The notes under the pieces: model-generated
Databases searched by the model: none
Told to the model about the DNA's origin: nothing
What the model saw: only the letters and a program-made list of their open reading frames with translations
Part shown: in pieces, positions 8,262 through 16,842 of the stretch
Layout of the letters: each line of letters begins with the position of its first letter
Position numbering within the stretch: the stretch's first letter is position 1
Position numbers and translations under genes: made by a program
NCBI RefSeq assembly: GCF_040373385.1
Contig: NZ_JBDXXH010000008.1
Location: forward strand, 124,001-188,000
DNA: 64,000 nt
From: Nitratidesulfovibrio sp.
GTDB lineage: Bacteria > Desulfobacterota > Desulfovibrionia > Desulfovibrionales > Desulfovibrionaceae
Reading direction: 5' to 3'

Positions 8262-8280
8262 ATCTGTCACCTGAACAGAT
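8262..8280. promoter_or_regulatory. Probable operator between azlC and the MocR-type regulator
   Basis: A perfect inverted repeat ATCTGT-N7-ACAGAT lies in the AT-rich gap between the divergent genes. Further ACAG copies follow at short spacing (about 8285-8315). This suits autoregulation plus control of azlCD by the MocR-type protein. Confidence 0.6.
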
Positions 8281-8390
8281 ACAGTCAAACAGAAAAACAG
8301 GCATAACAGATGGCGTGAGTGCTGGGTTTGACCGGAACAGCCCCGCCCGCCTCGCGCATCCACCCTTCCCCGCCCTTGCAAGGAGGCCCC

Positions 8391-9971
8391 ATGCCCGCCC
8401 GCCCCTTTGCCGCTCCGGCCCCCGGTGTCGATGCGGACGTCGATCAGCCCGTCGGCACCGCAGACGATTTTGCCGAACCCCGCGCCGCCGCATCCCGCGT
8501 CACCGCCGCTTCCGCCCCTTCGCAGGGGGGCACGCCCGCCGCCGACACCGCCGCCTTCCACTACCACCGGGTGGAGCGCCACGTGGCGGACATGATCCAG
8601 TCCGGCAGGTTCCGCCCCGGCGACCGGCTGCCCTCGCTGCGCGGGCTGGCCACCTCCATGGGGTTGTCCATCGCCACCGTGGGGCACGCCTATCTGGAAC
8701 TGGAGCGCAAGGGCATCATCGAGGCGCGGCCCCGCTCCGGGTATTTCGTGCGCCGGGGCATGCGCGGGCTGCCCGTGCCGCAGGCCCGCCCGGCCCCACC
8801 CACCGGCCCGCGCGAGGTGAACCGCGCCCGGCTCATTTCCACCGTGCTCGAAGCCGTGGGCAACCGCGACCTGGTGCCCTTCGGGGTGCTCTGCCCGGAC
8901 GAAACGCTGCTGCCGGGCCGGGCGCTGGGGCGCATCCTGTCCGAGGTGATGCGCTCGCGCGCGGGCGAGGCCGCCGCCTACGCAACCATTTCCGGTGATC
9001 TGGAATTGCGCCGCCAGATTGCCTGGCGGCATCGCGAGTGCGGCGTGGGCGTGGGGCCGGACGACATCCTGGTCACCAACGGCGCGGTGGAGGCGCTGTA
9101 CATTGCCCTGCGCTGCCTGACCCGGCCCGGCGACATCGTGATGATCCAGTCGCCCACCTACTACTGTTTCCTGCAACTCATCGAATCGCTGGGGCTGCGG
9201 GCCATCGAGGTGCCCAGCACGCCGGAGGCGGGGGTGGACCCGCGCGACGTGCGGCACATCCTGAATCGGCACCAGGTGGCGGCGTGCGCCTTTTCGCCCA
9301 ACTTCAACAATCCGGACGGCAGCCTGACCCCCGACGACGCCAAGCGCGAAATCCTGGACATGCTGGCCGAGCGGGGCATCCATCTCATAGAAGACGACGT
9401 GTCCACGGACCTGCACTACGGCCCTTCGCGCCCGTCCACCTTTCTGCAATGGGACGTGCACGGTCTGGTTACGCTGTGTTCGTCGTTCTCCAAGACCGTG
9501 GCGCCGGGCTTTCGCATGGGCTGGATGGTCACCGGGCGCATTGGCGAGCGCGCGCGGGAGATAAAGGCCACCACCAACGTCTGCGGGGCCACCCTGACCC
9601 AGTTCGCCATGGCCGAATACCTGCGGCAGGGGCTGTTCGAGCGGCAGCTGCGCCGCTTGCGCACGGCCTTTTCGCGCCAGATGCAGGCCATGCGCATGCA
9701 CCTGGCCGACTGCTTTCCGCCCGGCACCGGGGTGACCCGGCCCGAGGGCGGCGGCGTGCTGTGGGTGGAACTGCCGCCCGGCACCGACGGTGTGGAACTG
9801 TTCTTTCGCGCGCGGCAGGCGGGCATATCCGTTGCGCCGGGGGCCGTGTTCAGCACGCAGGAAAAGTTCGCCAACTACCTGCGCCTTGGCTGCAACGGCC
9901 TGTGGAACGAGCGCATGGCCGAAGGGCTGCGCACCTTGGGGCGGCTGGCCGGGGAGTGTCGGACCGGGTAG
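8391..9971 (+). CDS. MocR-type (GntR HTH plus aminotransferase) transcriptional regulator
   Basis: The 526-residue product joins an N-terminal GntR winged helix (about residues 58-130; RPGDRLPSLRGLATSMGLS) to a fold-type I PLP aminotransferase domain (about 145-520). The PLP-binding lysine is Lys368 in SSFSKTVAPGFRMGWM; the Asn and Asp/Tyr pocket motifs NFNNPDGS and EDDVSTDLHY are present. Such proteins are regulators that sense PLP or amino-acid ligands. The start follows AAGGAGG seven bases upstream. The first 55 residues are Ala/Pro-rich. It is divergent from azlCD, the likely target, and ends near a terminator at 10106-10143. Confidence 0.92.
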   Translation: MPARPFAAPAPGVDADVDQPVGTADDFAEPRAAASRVTAASAPSQGGTPAADTAAFHYHRVERHVADMIQSGRFRPGDRLPSLRGLATSMGLSIATVGHAYLELERKGIIEARPRSGYFVRRGMRGLPVPQARPAPPTGPREVNRARLISTVLEAVGNRDLVPFGVLCPDETLLPGRALGRILSEVMRSRAGEAAAYATISGDLELRRQIAWRHRECGVGVGPDDILVTNGAVEALYIALRCLTRPGDIVMIQSPTYYCFLQLIESLGLRAIEVPSTPEAGVDPRDVRHILNRHQVAACAFSPNFNNPDGSLTPDDAKREILDMLAERGIHLIEDDVSTDLHYGPSRPSTFLQWDVHGLVTLCSSFSKTVAPGFRMGWMVTGRIGERAREIKATTNVCGATLTQFAMAEYLRQGLFERQLRRLRTAFSRQMQAMRMHLADCFPPGTGVTRPEGGGVLWVELPPGTDGVELFFRARQAGISVAPGAVFSTQEKFANYLRLGCNGLWNERMAEGLRTLGRLAGECRTG

Positions 9972-9992
9972 GGGGCGGGCCAGGGCCGGGCG

Positions 9993-10050
9993 TGACCGGA
10001 CTGGACCGGACTGGACCGGACTGGACCGGACTGGACCGGACTGGACCGGG
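9993..10050. repeat. Tandem repeat, 10-bp unit
   Basis: The unit CTGGACCGGA occurs five times in register with partial copies at both ends, directly after the MocR-type stop codon. The 10-bp period equals one helical turn. It is a variable-number candidate. Confidence 0.9.
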
Positions 10051-10105
10051 CAGGCTGGGCAGGGCTGGGGCAGGCAGCTACCGCAAAGGATATGACAGGC
10101 ATGAC

Positions 10106-10143
10106 ACGGGCCGGAGGAGTGATCCTCCGGCCCGTTGCTTTGT
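10106..10143 (+). terminator. Terminator after the MocR-type gene, loop AGTGAT
   Basis: A 12-bp stem ACGGGCCGGAGG / CCTCCGGCCCGT encloses AGTGAT and is followed by TGCTTTGTTATT. A nearly identical hairpin, with one compensated base pair, lies at 13037-13070 at the other side of the accessory island. Confidence 0.85.
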
Positions 10144-10225
10144 TATTGCGAGTGGGGCCGGGGGCTGATGGGGGGCAGGGCGGCGCAAAGAGCGGAATCG
10201 GCGTCCGGGCGACATGGTCGTGCTC

Positions 10226-10246
10226 CCGGAGGTTCTCCGGTTTTTT
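10226..10246 (+). terminator. Second short terminator
   Basis: A six-bp stem CCGGAG-GTT-CTCCGG is followed directly by six T residues. It lies 80 bases after the previous terminator, so it may end a short RNA started between them. Confidence 0.65.
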
Positions 10247-10458
10247 GCGTCATGGCGGGGCACCCTTGGGACCGCTCCGCAACCCCCTTCCGATCCCCCT
10301 GTGGCCGGAGGTGCCCGCAAGGCATGGGATACGCTGGCTCCGCGCCATCGGGGCGTGCATTTCCTCTGGTGGCGGGGCGCTGCAACCCGCCCCGCCGCTT
10401 TGCCTGCGCCATATCGGCATGCCGCATGGCGTCCGAAGCTTCACACCCATCTATACAT

Positions 10459-10471
10459 GGAGGCGCGTATG
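10459..10471 (+). promoter_or_regulatory. Orphan ribosome binding site and ATG left of the palindromic element
   Basis: GGAGG at 10459-10463 stands five bases before ATG at 10469-10471. The codons that follow are GCC TAG, and TAG is at the edge of the palindromic element. This looks like the original start of the downstream gene, now separated from it by the insertion. Confidence 0.45.
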
Positions 10472-10474
10472 GCC

Positions 10475-10624
10475 TAGGGGCAGTTTCTAAATTGTCCTTT
10501 CGCCCGTTGGCTTCGTCAAACGTCACCTGCCATGTCGGTCAAATACAATAAGAGTATACTCCCTCATGGCAGGCTCGTTTTCCTTGCCAACGGACGAAAA
10601 TCCTAATTTGGAAACAGCCCCTAA
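10475..10624. mobile_element. MITE-like palindromic element, about 145 bp, flanked by TA
   Basis: The two halves of the element are imperfect inverted copies of each other over their whole length: outer arms GGGGC(A/T)GTTTC, then AAATT, CGTTGG-type and CCTGCCATG blocks on the left match their complements on the right. TA flanks both ends, as expected for Tc1/mariner or IS630-type target duplications. It encodes nothing. A decayed relative lies at 40311-40367. No transposase is in the window. Confidence 0.75.
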
Positions 10625-10627
10625 GGC

Positions 10628-12133
10628 TTGTTCACGTCCGGACTGAAGAACGCCGACGACCCTCGCCGCCGCAAGCTGGCGGGTTCGCTGGAAGGCGTTG
10701 TGGGCCGCGCCCGTTCGGCGCGCACCATGCAGGATTGGTATGGAGAACTGGTGCAGGGCATCCGCACCATCGACGCCTTTGGCCACGACGGGCAGGGCAT
10801 GTTGCCCGACGACGAGGACAAGGACTGGCGGCAGCGCTTCCAGCGCACCATGTTCGACGACACCGGCGTTCACGAACTGCAAGATTATGCCGGGTTCCGG
10901 CAGCCCCGCGACCGGGGGTACGACGTGTTGCAGGAAGAACGCATGCGCGACATTTTCGAACGCAGGAACGTCACGCGCCCCGAACGACAGCCCTCGCAGG
11001 GTGCCGAGAGGAAGGACCTCCCCACCCCTCTTTCCGAGGAGGTCGGAGTGTGGAGGGGGCTGGCCCCTGCCGCAGGCAAGGCCGAGTTGGTGGAATTTTC
11101 GGATGCCGCCGGAAGCGGCTCCGTCCCCGAACGTAACAACGCGCCGGGCACGCGCTGGTGGGAACGCGCCATGGAGGCGGCCTTTCCGCAGGACGTGCAT
11201 CCCTGGCAGCGGCGTTCGCCTTCTGTCGGGCAGGAGCGTTCGCCCCGCGTTGACGCAATGTTGCGGCAATGGCCCGGCGCACCGGATGCGACGAGCGACG
11301 ACGATCTGGCGCTGCGCGACGGCACGGCTCCGGCGCGGGAAACGCAGGACGACCCCTTTGCAGGCACTCTGCTGGCCGCCAACCGCAATGGCAGCGTTTG
11401 GCAGAACGGCAGCGCCACGGATGCGGGGGGCGGCGCAGCAAGCACCGCAACGGGCGGCAAGATCACACCGGGTCGCCGTACGCCGCCTCTGGGCGATTTT
11501 GCCGATCCCAAACGCAACATCCTTCGGCAGGACAAGATACTGGACTACTACCGCAAGCCCGGCGACATCACCGCCTTGCACGAAACCACGGCCAAGGGGT
11601 TGGAAACCGTATCAAAATCAGGGTCGTGCGGGCCGTACCAGTTGACCGGGGATACGTTGAAGGATTTCATGAAAAGCCGTGAAGCGGCGAACCTGCCGGA
11701 AGAATACCGAGCACTGAAGGACGACCCTAAGGCGATTGCCGCCGCATGGCCGGAAATGGCTCGCAAGCACCCTGACGCGTTGGCCAACGCCAACGAGGCA
11801 TATATCCAGAGGACGCATTACCAGCCGACACTGGACGCCTTTGAAAGGGTTGGCCTTGATACGGGGTCGGAAGCCATTAAAAGCGCGGCGTTTTCCATGG
11901 GGGTGCATACAGGAGGTGGGGGATTTGCAAAGCACTTCGAAAAGTTGATGCCAAGCAAGGGAGAGTTGGAGAAGATGGATGTCAAAGGTCAACTGGATGC
12001 TCTTTCAAATGCTGTGCATCAACGATTTGGCGAGGAAAGCGAAATTGGAAGACGCGTTTCTTCAGAGTACGTTAATTTAAAGAACTTGCATGACGCACTG
12101 GTTTCTCAGGGAGAGCCAAATGGCGAGAAATAA
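10628..12133 (+). CDS. Lysozyme-like effector candidate, 5' end displaced by the palindromic element
   Basis: The open frame of 501 codons begins directly at the edge of the palindromic element, with a TAA at 10622-10624 and only a TTG (10628) or an internal ATG (10727) as start; neither has a ribosome binding site. The C-terminal about 190 residues resemble the lysozyme-like domain found in VgrG-related proteins: SGSCGPYQLTGDT, an AW-x3-A-x2-HPDAL block, then QRTHYQPTLDAF and SMGVHTGGGG. The middle (residues 100-290) is low-complexity linker. There is no signal peptide, as in type VI secretion effectors. The last third is markedly AT-richer than its surroundings, suggesting transfer. It overlaps the following secreted-protein gene by 14 bases. 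Effector role is inference. Confidence 0.65.
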   Translation: MFTSGLKNADDPRRRKLAGSLEGVVGRARSARTMQDWYGELVQGIRTIDAFGHDGQGMLPDDEDKDWRQRFQRTMFDDTGVHELQDYAGFRQPRDRGYDVLQEERMRDIFERRNVTRPERQPSQGAERKDLPTPLSEEVGVWRGLAPAAGKAELVEFSDAAGSGSVPERNNAPGTRWWERAMEAAFPQDVHPWQRRSPSVGQERSPRVDAMLRQWPGAPDATSDDDLALRDGTAPARETQDDPFAGTLLAANRNGSVWQNGSATDAGGGAASTATGGKITPGRRTPPLGDFADPKRNILRQDKILDYYRKPGDITALHETTAKGLETVSKSGSCGPYQLTGDTLKDFMKSREAANLPEEYRALKDDPKAIAAAWPEMARKHPDALANANEAYIQRTHYQPTLDAFERVGLDTGSEAIKSAAFSMGVHTGGGGFAKHFEKLMPSKGELEKMDVKGQLDALSNAVHQRFGEESEIGRRVSSEYVNLKNLHDALVSQGEPNGEK

Positions 12134-12922
12134 GTGGCCGTTAATCATTTTAATGTTGGTCTTTGTTGCTTGGGCAATGCCTGGCACGGCGCACGCGGAA
12201 GCGGTCGAAGGCATTGTGGGGGCCTCTTATTCCGCACCAGTCAGGGAGACGTTGCGTACCGCGACGAGGGTGATCCGTTCCCTGCAAGGATACACGAGGT
12301 GTGCGCGTTCGGTGACTTGTGCCGGATAACCGGAACAGTGGGACCCACGTTGCGCATCGGCCCCGCGTTCATGCGCATCGAAGGCGTACGGCGGTTGTCC
12401 GCAGCGCCCCGCGTGCCCTTCGACGTCACGGGCAGGGTACGCAAGACGAGCAAGGGATACTGGACCGTTTGGGCATCGGGGGGCACTCCGGCACTTTATT
12501 TCATGGGGACGTCGCAGGCTGCCCGGCGGATTGCGGCGACATGCGCCGACGGGGATATCTGCCGGGTGCGCGGCTTGGGGACCTCGGACGAGGAAGACAG
12601 GCGCAGGGTCATGCCCGCCGTGGTGCAGGGCGTTGAGCTGGTTCGGCGCGCACGGCTGTTGACCGTGGAGATTGTCGGCACAAGGGGGTGCGGCAGCCTG
12701 CCCGTATGCTATGTGATGGGTGATGGGGACGAATACCTGGAAGGGCTTGAGAATTTCTGGGGTACGCCCGTGGACAGGAAAGCCCCCACATGCGAGCGGA
12801 ACCGGGTTATTGCTCTGGTACACGATACCGACCCGGAGCAGGCCGTTGACCTGCTGGCCGTGGGCTGCGCCCGTCCGTACCCGGATGACATTCCGGCGGC
12901 GGTGGAGGGTGGGCCGCAGTGA
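12120..12922 (+). pseudogene. Secreted Cys-containing protein, frameshifted; immunity-protein candidate
   Basis: The ATG at 12120 overlaps the end of the upstream gene and follows GGGAGA. It encodes a clear signal peptide (MARNKWPLIILMLVFVAWAM, cleavage after AHA). About 38 codons in, near 12225-12245, the protein-like reading frame moves to another phase; the original frame stops at 12329 while the mature domain continues in the other to 12922. The mature part has two related modules, each ending with C-x2-GD-x-CR(I/V)-x-G (ahead of MRIEGVRRL and VVQGVELVRRA), like small OB-type periplasmic domains. A one-base deletion, or a sequencing error, explains the break. A periplasmic partner next to a lysozyme-like protein suits an immunity role; this is inference. 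Confidence 0.65.
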
Positions 12923-13036
12923 GTCGGGTGTGCTAGGGGCGGGTGGACGGACGCGGGAAAGGATGCCGCCGGGCAACCGGCACAGGTCGCGTGCGGCTGG
13001 GGGAGGGACTGAAAACAGAGGGCAAAACCACGCAAC

Positions 13037-13070
13037 CGGGCCGAAGGAGTGATCCTTCGGCCCGTGGTGT
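13037..13070 (+). terminator. Terminator closing the accessory island, loop AGTGAT
   Basis: The stem CGGGCCGAAGG / CCTTCGGCCCG has the same AGTGAT loop as the hairpin at 10106-10143, with A-T replacing a G-C pair in both arms. An outer ACCAC/GTGGT pairing extends it. It lies between convergent genes and may work both ways. Confidence 0.8.
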
Positions 13071-13114
13071 TTGCAGGAGATGGGGTGACGTGGACGCGCA
13101 GGCCGGGGCGCGGG

Positions 13115-13534
13115 CTACCGCGCCAGCGGGTCGGTGTCGCTTTCCGGCGCGAAGAAGAAGGCAGTGTCGAAGGGGCCGAAGCTGCCGGTGTCGGCCATGA
13201 TGGTGAAGAATTCCACCCTTCCGTAGCGGCGCAGGCGTTCTTCGGTCACGCCGTTGCGGGCGTAGTAGTCCGCGCGGGGCTGCGGATTGCGGGTTTCCGT
13301 CAGGTCGTACACGGCCTCGTCGGTTTCGCCCCAGGCGTGCAGCACCCATTTGCCGTGCAGGTGCAGCCAGGCGTGCACCACGCGGCAGTCCTCGCATTCG
13401 CTGGCAACTTCCAGCGCGGCGTCGAAGCAGGACGGGCGGTGCGCCCCGGCGGCGCACTGGCAGTCGTGGTCATGGTCGTGGCCGCAGCCGCAGGCGTCGG
13501 CTTTGGGGGGCTGGAAAGGATCGTGGCTGTGCAT
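13115..13534 (-). CDS. Hypothetical protein with Cys/His-rich metal-binding N-terminus
   Basis: The 139-residue product begins with a Cys/His cluster, CGCGHDHDHDCQC near residues 15-27, then further cysteines (PSCFDAA, SECEDCRVV). The rest is a compact, Trp/Tyr-containing domain (HAWLHLHGKWVLHAWGE) that I cannot assign to a named family. AAGGA precedes the start at 13534. Nickel, zinc or copper binding is suggested by composition only. It is a single leftward gene ended near 13064. Confidence 0.7.
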   Translation of the reverse strand: MHSHDPFQPPKADACGCGHDHDHDCQCAAGAHRPSCFDAALEVASECEDCRVVHAWLHLHGKWVLHAWGETDEAVYDLTETRNPQPRADYYARNGVTEERLRRYGRVEFFTIMADTGSFGPFDTAFFFAPESDTDPLAR

Positions 13535-13987
13535 GGGGTATCCTTGCGTGCCGCGTGGCGGCGGTGGTGCGTGACGATGATTGCGCGCGGCCAGCGGGGG
13601 AGCAGCCCAGCGTTGCTGGGGCGCGCGGTGGCGCGGATGTCTGCAACGCCCGAACCCGCCCCCGCCCAAACTCGCCGCGCCCGGCCCCAGTCGGGTCCGG
13701 CCCGGTGACGGTGCGCTGAAAGGGGGGCGCGCGTCAAGATGGGGGCCTGCGCATGACGCACGAACCGGGGGGATGGGGCGGCGACGCGCGCGGCAGGGAC
13801 GTCTGTTGCCGTTCGTTGCGGCCCGTTGCTCCCGGCATTGACGCTCCCATTGCCGTCGGATTCGGGGCACGCCTTTTTCGGTGCCCCGTGGGGGTCCGCT
13901 CGGATTTCGTGTTTCTTGTCGGCGTGCGTGCCCCCGTCACCCTGTCATCCTGCCACTCGTGGCGTTCGTGCCTCTGGGGCCGCCGCG
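13535..13987. other. Gene-free stretch
   Basis: These 453 bases lie between two leftward genes. A hairpin CGGGGCAC / GTGCCCCG near 13861-13886 has a T-rich loop and may end the hydantoinase transcript. No ORF with a ribosome binding site was seen. Confidence 0.4.
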
Positions 13988-16216
13988 TCACTCCCCTGCG
14001 GCAGTCCCTTCGCCCAGCGCCAGCAGGGCCGCGCCCAAGGCGTTGCCCACGTCGTAGCGGGCCGGAAAGGTCACTGATGTGCCCAGCGCCTGGGCCACGG
14101 CGGGCAGCAAATGGCGCGACGCCGCGCCAATGCCCACCATGGGCACCCCCAGCGACACGTTGATCCGCAGCAACGCATGGCGGTGCCGCTGGGCCAGATA
14201 GGCCGCGAAGTTGCCGCCCACCTCGCGCCGGGCCACGTGCTGGACCACGGCATCCTCGATACGCTGGCTGGCGGCGGCCAGCACGGCGCGGGCCGCGTCC
14301 TGTGGGGTATTGGGCGGGGTGCCGGAGAAGCCGGATGTGATGTCGTCGGATGCTGCGCTACCCGGTACGGTATCGAAAGGCTCGCCGGCAGCGGCTTGCG
14401 ATGCGGCGGCATTCCCCGCTCCCCTCTCGGCGCTTCCCTGCGCGCCTTCGTCCCCCGCTACCGGCGGCAGCAGTGCGGCCAGTGCCCGCGCCCCGGCCAG
14501 CGCAGCGGCGGTGTTGCCCGCTCCGGGCGGCAGGCCGCCCATATCGGACAATCCGGAAAGGTCCAGCAGGCCCAGCACGTGCAGGGCATCGGTGGGGGTG
14601 AACCCGGCCACCTGCACGGCACGCTGGCGCACCAGCCTGTCGATGGCCCGCTCCAGCGTACTTTCCGGCAGGCGCAGCGCGCGCAGCAGGTCGCCCGCCG
14701 GGGTGGGCCCGTGGGCGTTCAGGTGGTCCAGCACCGCGCGTTCGGCGGCGTCACCGGACGGGGCGGTCAACGGTGTGGTCGATGCAGCGGCCTGTTCGGT
14801 CCCCAGTTCGCCCCCCAGTTCGGCCCCCTGTCCGGCGCTTCCCGCCGTTGCATCGCCTGCGCCCTCACGGCGCACGGGACAGATGCACCGCGCCCGGCCC
14901 CCGGCGCGCAGCCACTGTGCCGGGTCGGGCAGGGGACCGGCCATGCACAGGGGCACTACCCGCAGCGGCCCCACGGACAGCGTGCCGTCCGCCTCGGGCC
15001 GTACCAGGCTGTCGCCGCCCACGCCCACGGTGAACATTTCCACGGCTTCCACGTGGGTTTCCCAGTCGCCCACCACCATGCCGTCGGCCTGGATGACCGG
15101 GCGGCCCCGGCGCAGCAGGGTGACGTCGGTGGTGGTGCCGCCCACGTCCACGATGAGGGCGTCCGGCGGTGGCGGGGTATCGGCGCCCGTTGCTGTGGAC
15201 GGCGACGCTTCCGGCGCTGTGTCCGCAGCCGTGGCGTGCGCTGCCATATCGCCCGCATGCCCGGCGTCTCCATCTCCGTCCGGCAGCCTACCGGCATCCG
15301 CATTCCCATTCGGCAGCCTGCCCGCTGCATGCGCCGCGCCGTACCCGGCCATGGCGGCGGGGCCGCTGGCCACGGTGGCCGATGCGTTGCGCAGGGCCGC
15401 GTCCATGGGCATGGCCGTGGCGTCGCCGCGCACCACCACCACCGGGGCGGCAATGCCCAGCCCCGCGAGCGCGGTGCGCACGCCATCCAGAAAGCGGCGC
15501 ATCACCGGCAGCAGCCGCGCGTTGAGCACCGCCGTGGCCGCGCGCTCCTTCATGCCCGCGCGCGAACTGGCCAGGTGCGAGCAGAACACCGGCTTGGGGT
15601 CAACCATGCCGATGGCCCGTTCCGCCACCAGTTCGTGGGCTGGATTCACGAAGCTCATCATGCCGCACACGGCGTAGGCGTCCACCCGGTTCTGCATCAG
15701 GCGGATGGCGTCCACCAGCCGGTGCAGCGCCAGCGGCTCCTCTTCCGACCCGTCCAGTTTGTGTCCGCCGGGGATGGCGTCCATGGAGGCGCAGGGCACG
15801 GTGATGCGCCCGGCGTAGCCGATGATGAACAGCCCAACCTCTGCCCCCTGCCCTTCCACCACGGCGTTGGTGGCCAGCGTGGTGGACACGGAGACCAGGT
15901 CCACGGCGCTGGCGGGCAGGCCGGACGCGGCCAGCGCGGCGGCCATGGCCCCGGCCATGCCCCGGCCAAGGTCGTGGTGGGTGGTGGGCCGCTTGGCCGA
16001 TGCCACTACCCGGCGGGTGGCGGCGTCCACCAGGACGGCGTCGGTGCAGGTGCCGCCAGTGTCCACGCCCATGACGTAGCGCACGGGACGAGTCGGCTGG
16101 CCGGACTGGTCGGGCCGGTCGGTGTGGTCGGGGAAGAATGATTGGTCGGCCCCGGCGGCGTGGTCAGGCTGATCGGCTGCGCTGCTGGCGGCGGGAGTTT
16201 TGGCGTGACTGGTCAT
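13988..16216 (-). CDS. Hydantoinase/oxoprolinase family protein (HyuA-like)
   Basis: The 742-residue product has the actin-like ATPase N-domain of hydantoinase A (YVMGVDTGGTCTDAVLVD near residue 45) and the main Hydantoinase_A domain with ALIVDVGGTTTDVTLL. Family members hydrolyse cyclic amides such as hydantoins or 5-oxoproline with ATP. No HyuB-type subunit is adjacent, and two Ala/Gly/Asp-rich insertions (NGNADAGRLPDGDGDAG and a segment near 650) are unusual, so the substrate is uncertain. The ATG at 16216 has AAGG eight bases upstream; a TTG at 16291 is an alternative. CsaA lies upstream in the same orientation. Confidence 0.88.
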   Translation of the reverse strand: MTSHAKTPAASSAADQPDHAAGADQSFFPDHTDRPDQSGQPTRPVRYVMGVDTGGTCTDAVLVDAATRRVVASAKRPTTHHDLGRGMAGAMAAALAASGLPASAVDLVSVSTTLATNAVVEGQGAEVGLFIIGYAGRITVPCASMDAIPGGHKLDGSEEEPLALHRLVDAIRLMQNRVDAYAVCGMMSFVNPAHELVAERAIGMVDPKPVFCSHLASSRAGMKERAATAVLNARLLPVMRRFLDGVRTALAGLGIAAPVVVVRGDATAMPMDAALRNASATVASGPAAMAGYGAAHAAGRLPNGNADAGRLPDGDGDAGHAGDMAAHATAADTAPEASPSTATGADTPPPPDALIVDVGGTTTDVTLLRRGRPVIQADGMVVGDWETHVEAVEMFTVGVGGDSLVRPEADGTLSVGPLRVVPLCMAGPLPDPAQWLRAGGRARCICPVRREGAGDATAGSAGQGAELGGELGTEQAAASTTPLTAPSGDAAERAVLDHLNAHGPTPAGDLLRALRLPESTLERAIDRLVRQRAVQVAGFTPTDALHVLGLLDLSGLSDMGGLPPGAGNTAAALAGARALAALLPPVAGDEGAQGSAERGAGNAAASQAAAGEPFDTVPGSAASDDITSGFSGTPPNTPQDAARAVLAAASQRIEDAVVQHVARREVGGNFAAYLAQRHRHALLRINVSLGVPMVGIGAASRHLLPAVAQALGTSVTFPARYDVGNALGAALLALGEGTAAGE

Positions 16217-16330
16217 GGAAAAACCTTGGAATGCATGAGGATGATGTCGAAAATCCGTTGGTCTGGAAGGCAGTTTGTTCAACAGCGTCAACGGGTGAAA
16301 AGAGAAATCGGATGCCCGGTCAGGCGCGCC

Positions 16331-16696
16331 TCAGGCCAGTTTCAGGCCATTGTCCACGGGCCGCTCCGGCACGGCCAGCACCACGCTGCCGTCCGCCTGC
16401 GCAAAGCCGGTGACCAGGAATTCCGAGCGAAACGGCCCGATCTGCCGGGGCGGAAAGTTCACCACGCCGATGATCTGGCGGCCCAGCAGGTCGTCCGCCC
16501 CATACAGGTGGGTGATGCGCGCGCTGGACTTCAGCACGCCGATGCCCGGCCCGAAGTCGGCCCATACCTTCCACGCGGGGCTGCGGGCCTCGGGAAACGG
16601 TTCCACCTGCACGATGGTGCCGGTGCGCAGTTCCACCTTTTCGAAGTCGTCCCAGGTGATGGCGGGCAGGCCGGAAGCGGCGGCGGGGGTGGTCAT
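16331..16696 (-). CDS. csaA: CsaA-type tRNA-binding-domain protein
   Basis: This 121-residue protein is a stand-alone EMAP/Trbp111-type OB fold of the CsaA family, with the hallmark lines FEKVELRTGTIVQVEPFPEA, PAWKVWADFGPGIGVLKSSA and VVNFPPRQIGPFRSEFLV. CsaA acts as a dimer with chaperone-like, export-related activity in Bacillus; related domains bind tRNA. GGGAGAA lies seven bases upstream of the ATG at 16696; a second in-frame ATG is at 16711. It is 114 bases upstream of the hydantoinase gene on the same strand. Confidence 0.93.
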   Translation of the reverse strand: MTTPAAASGLPAITWDDFEKVELRTGTIVQVEPFPEARSPAWKVWADFGPGIGVLKSSARITHLYGADDLLGRQIIGVVNFPPRQIGPFRSEFLVTGFAQADGSVVLAVPERPVDNGLKLA

Positions 16697-16842
16697 GTGC
16701 GGTTCTCCCATCATGCGTGGTGGTGCGTGGTGATGCGTCGCGTGTCCGGCATGCTGGCGGCATGCGGGCCAACTGTTGCCCGTGTGCGGCTGCGCGTGCC
16801 GACGGTGTGCTGCCCGTGTGCCGACCAGACGCGCGGGTCGGA

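Noticed and set aside
9990..10050. CRISPR array
   Set aside because: The ten-base unit is contiguous without spacers; it is a simple tandem repeat. No repeat-spacer structure was seen elsewhere.
12182..12197. Second sigma-54 promoter (TGGCACGGCGCACGCG)
   Set aside because: The -12 element lacks the TTGC core, and the sequence lies in the signal peptide coding region.
10628..12922. Prophage remnant
   Set aside because: Apart from the lysozyme-like domain there are no integrase, capsid, tail or packaging genes; an effector-type module is the simpler reading.
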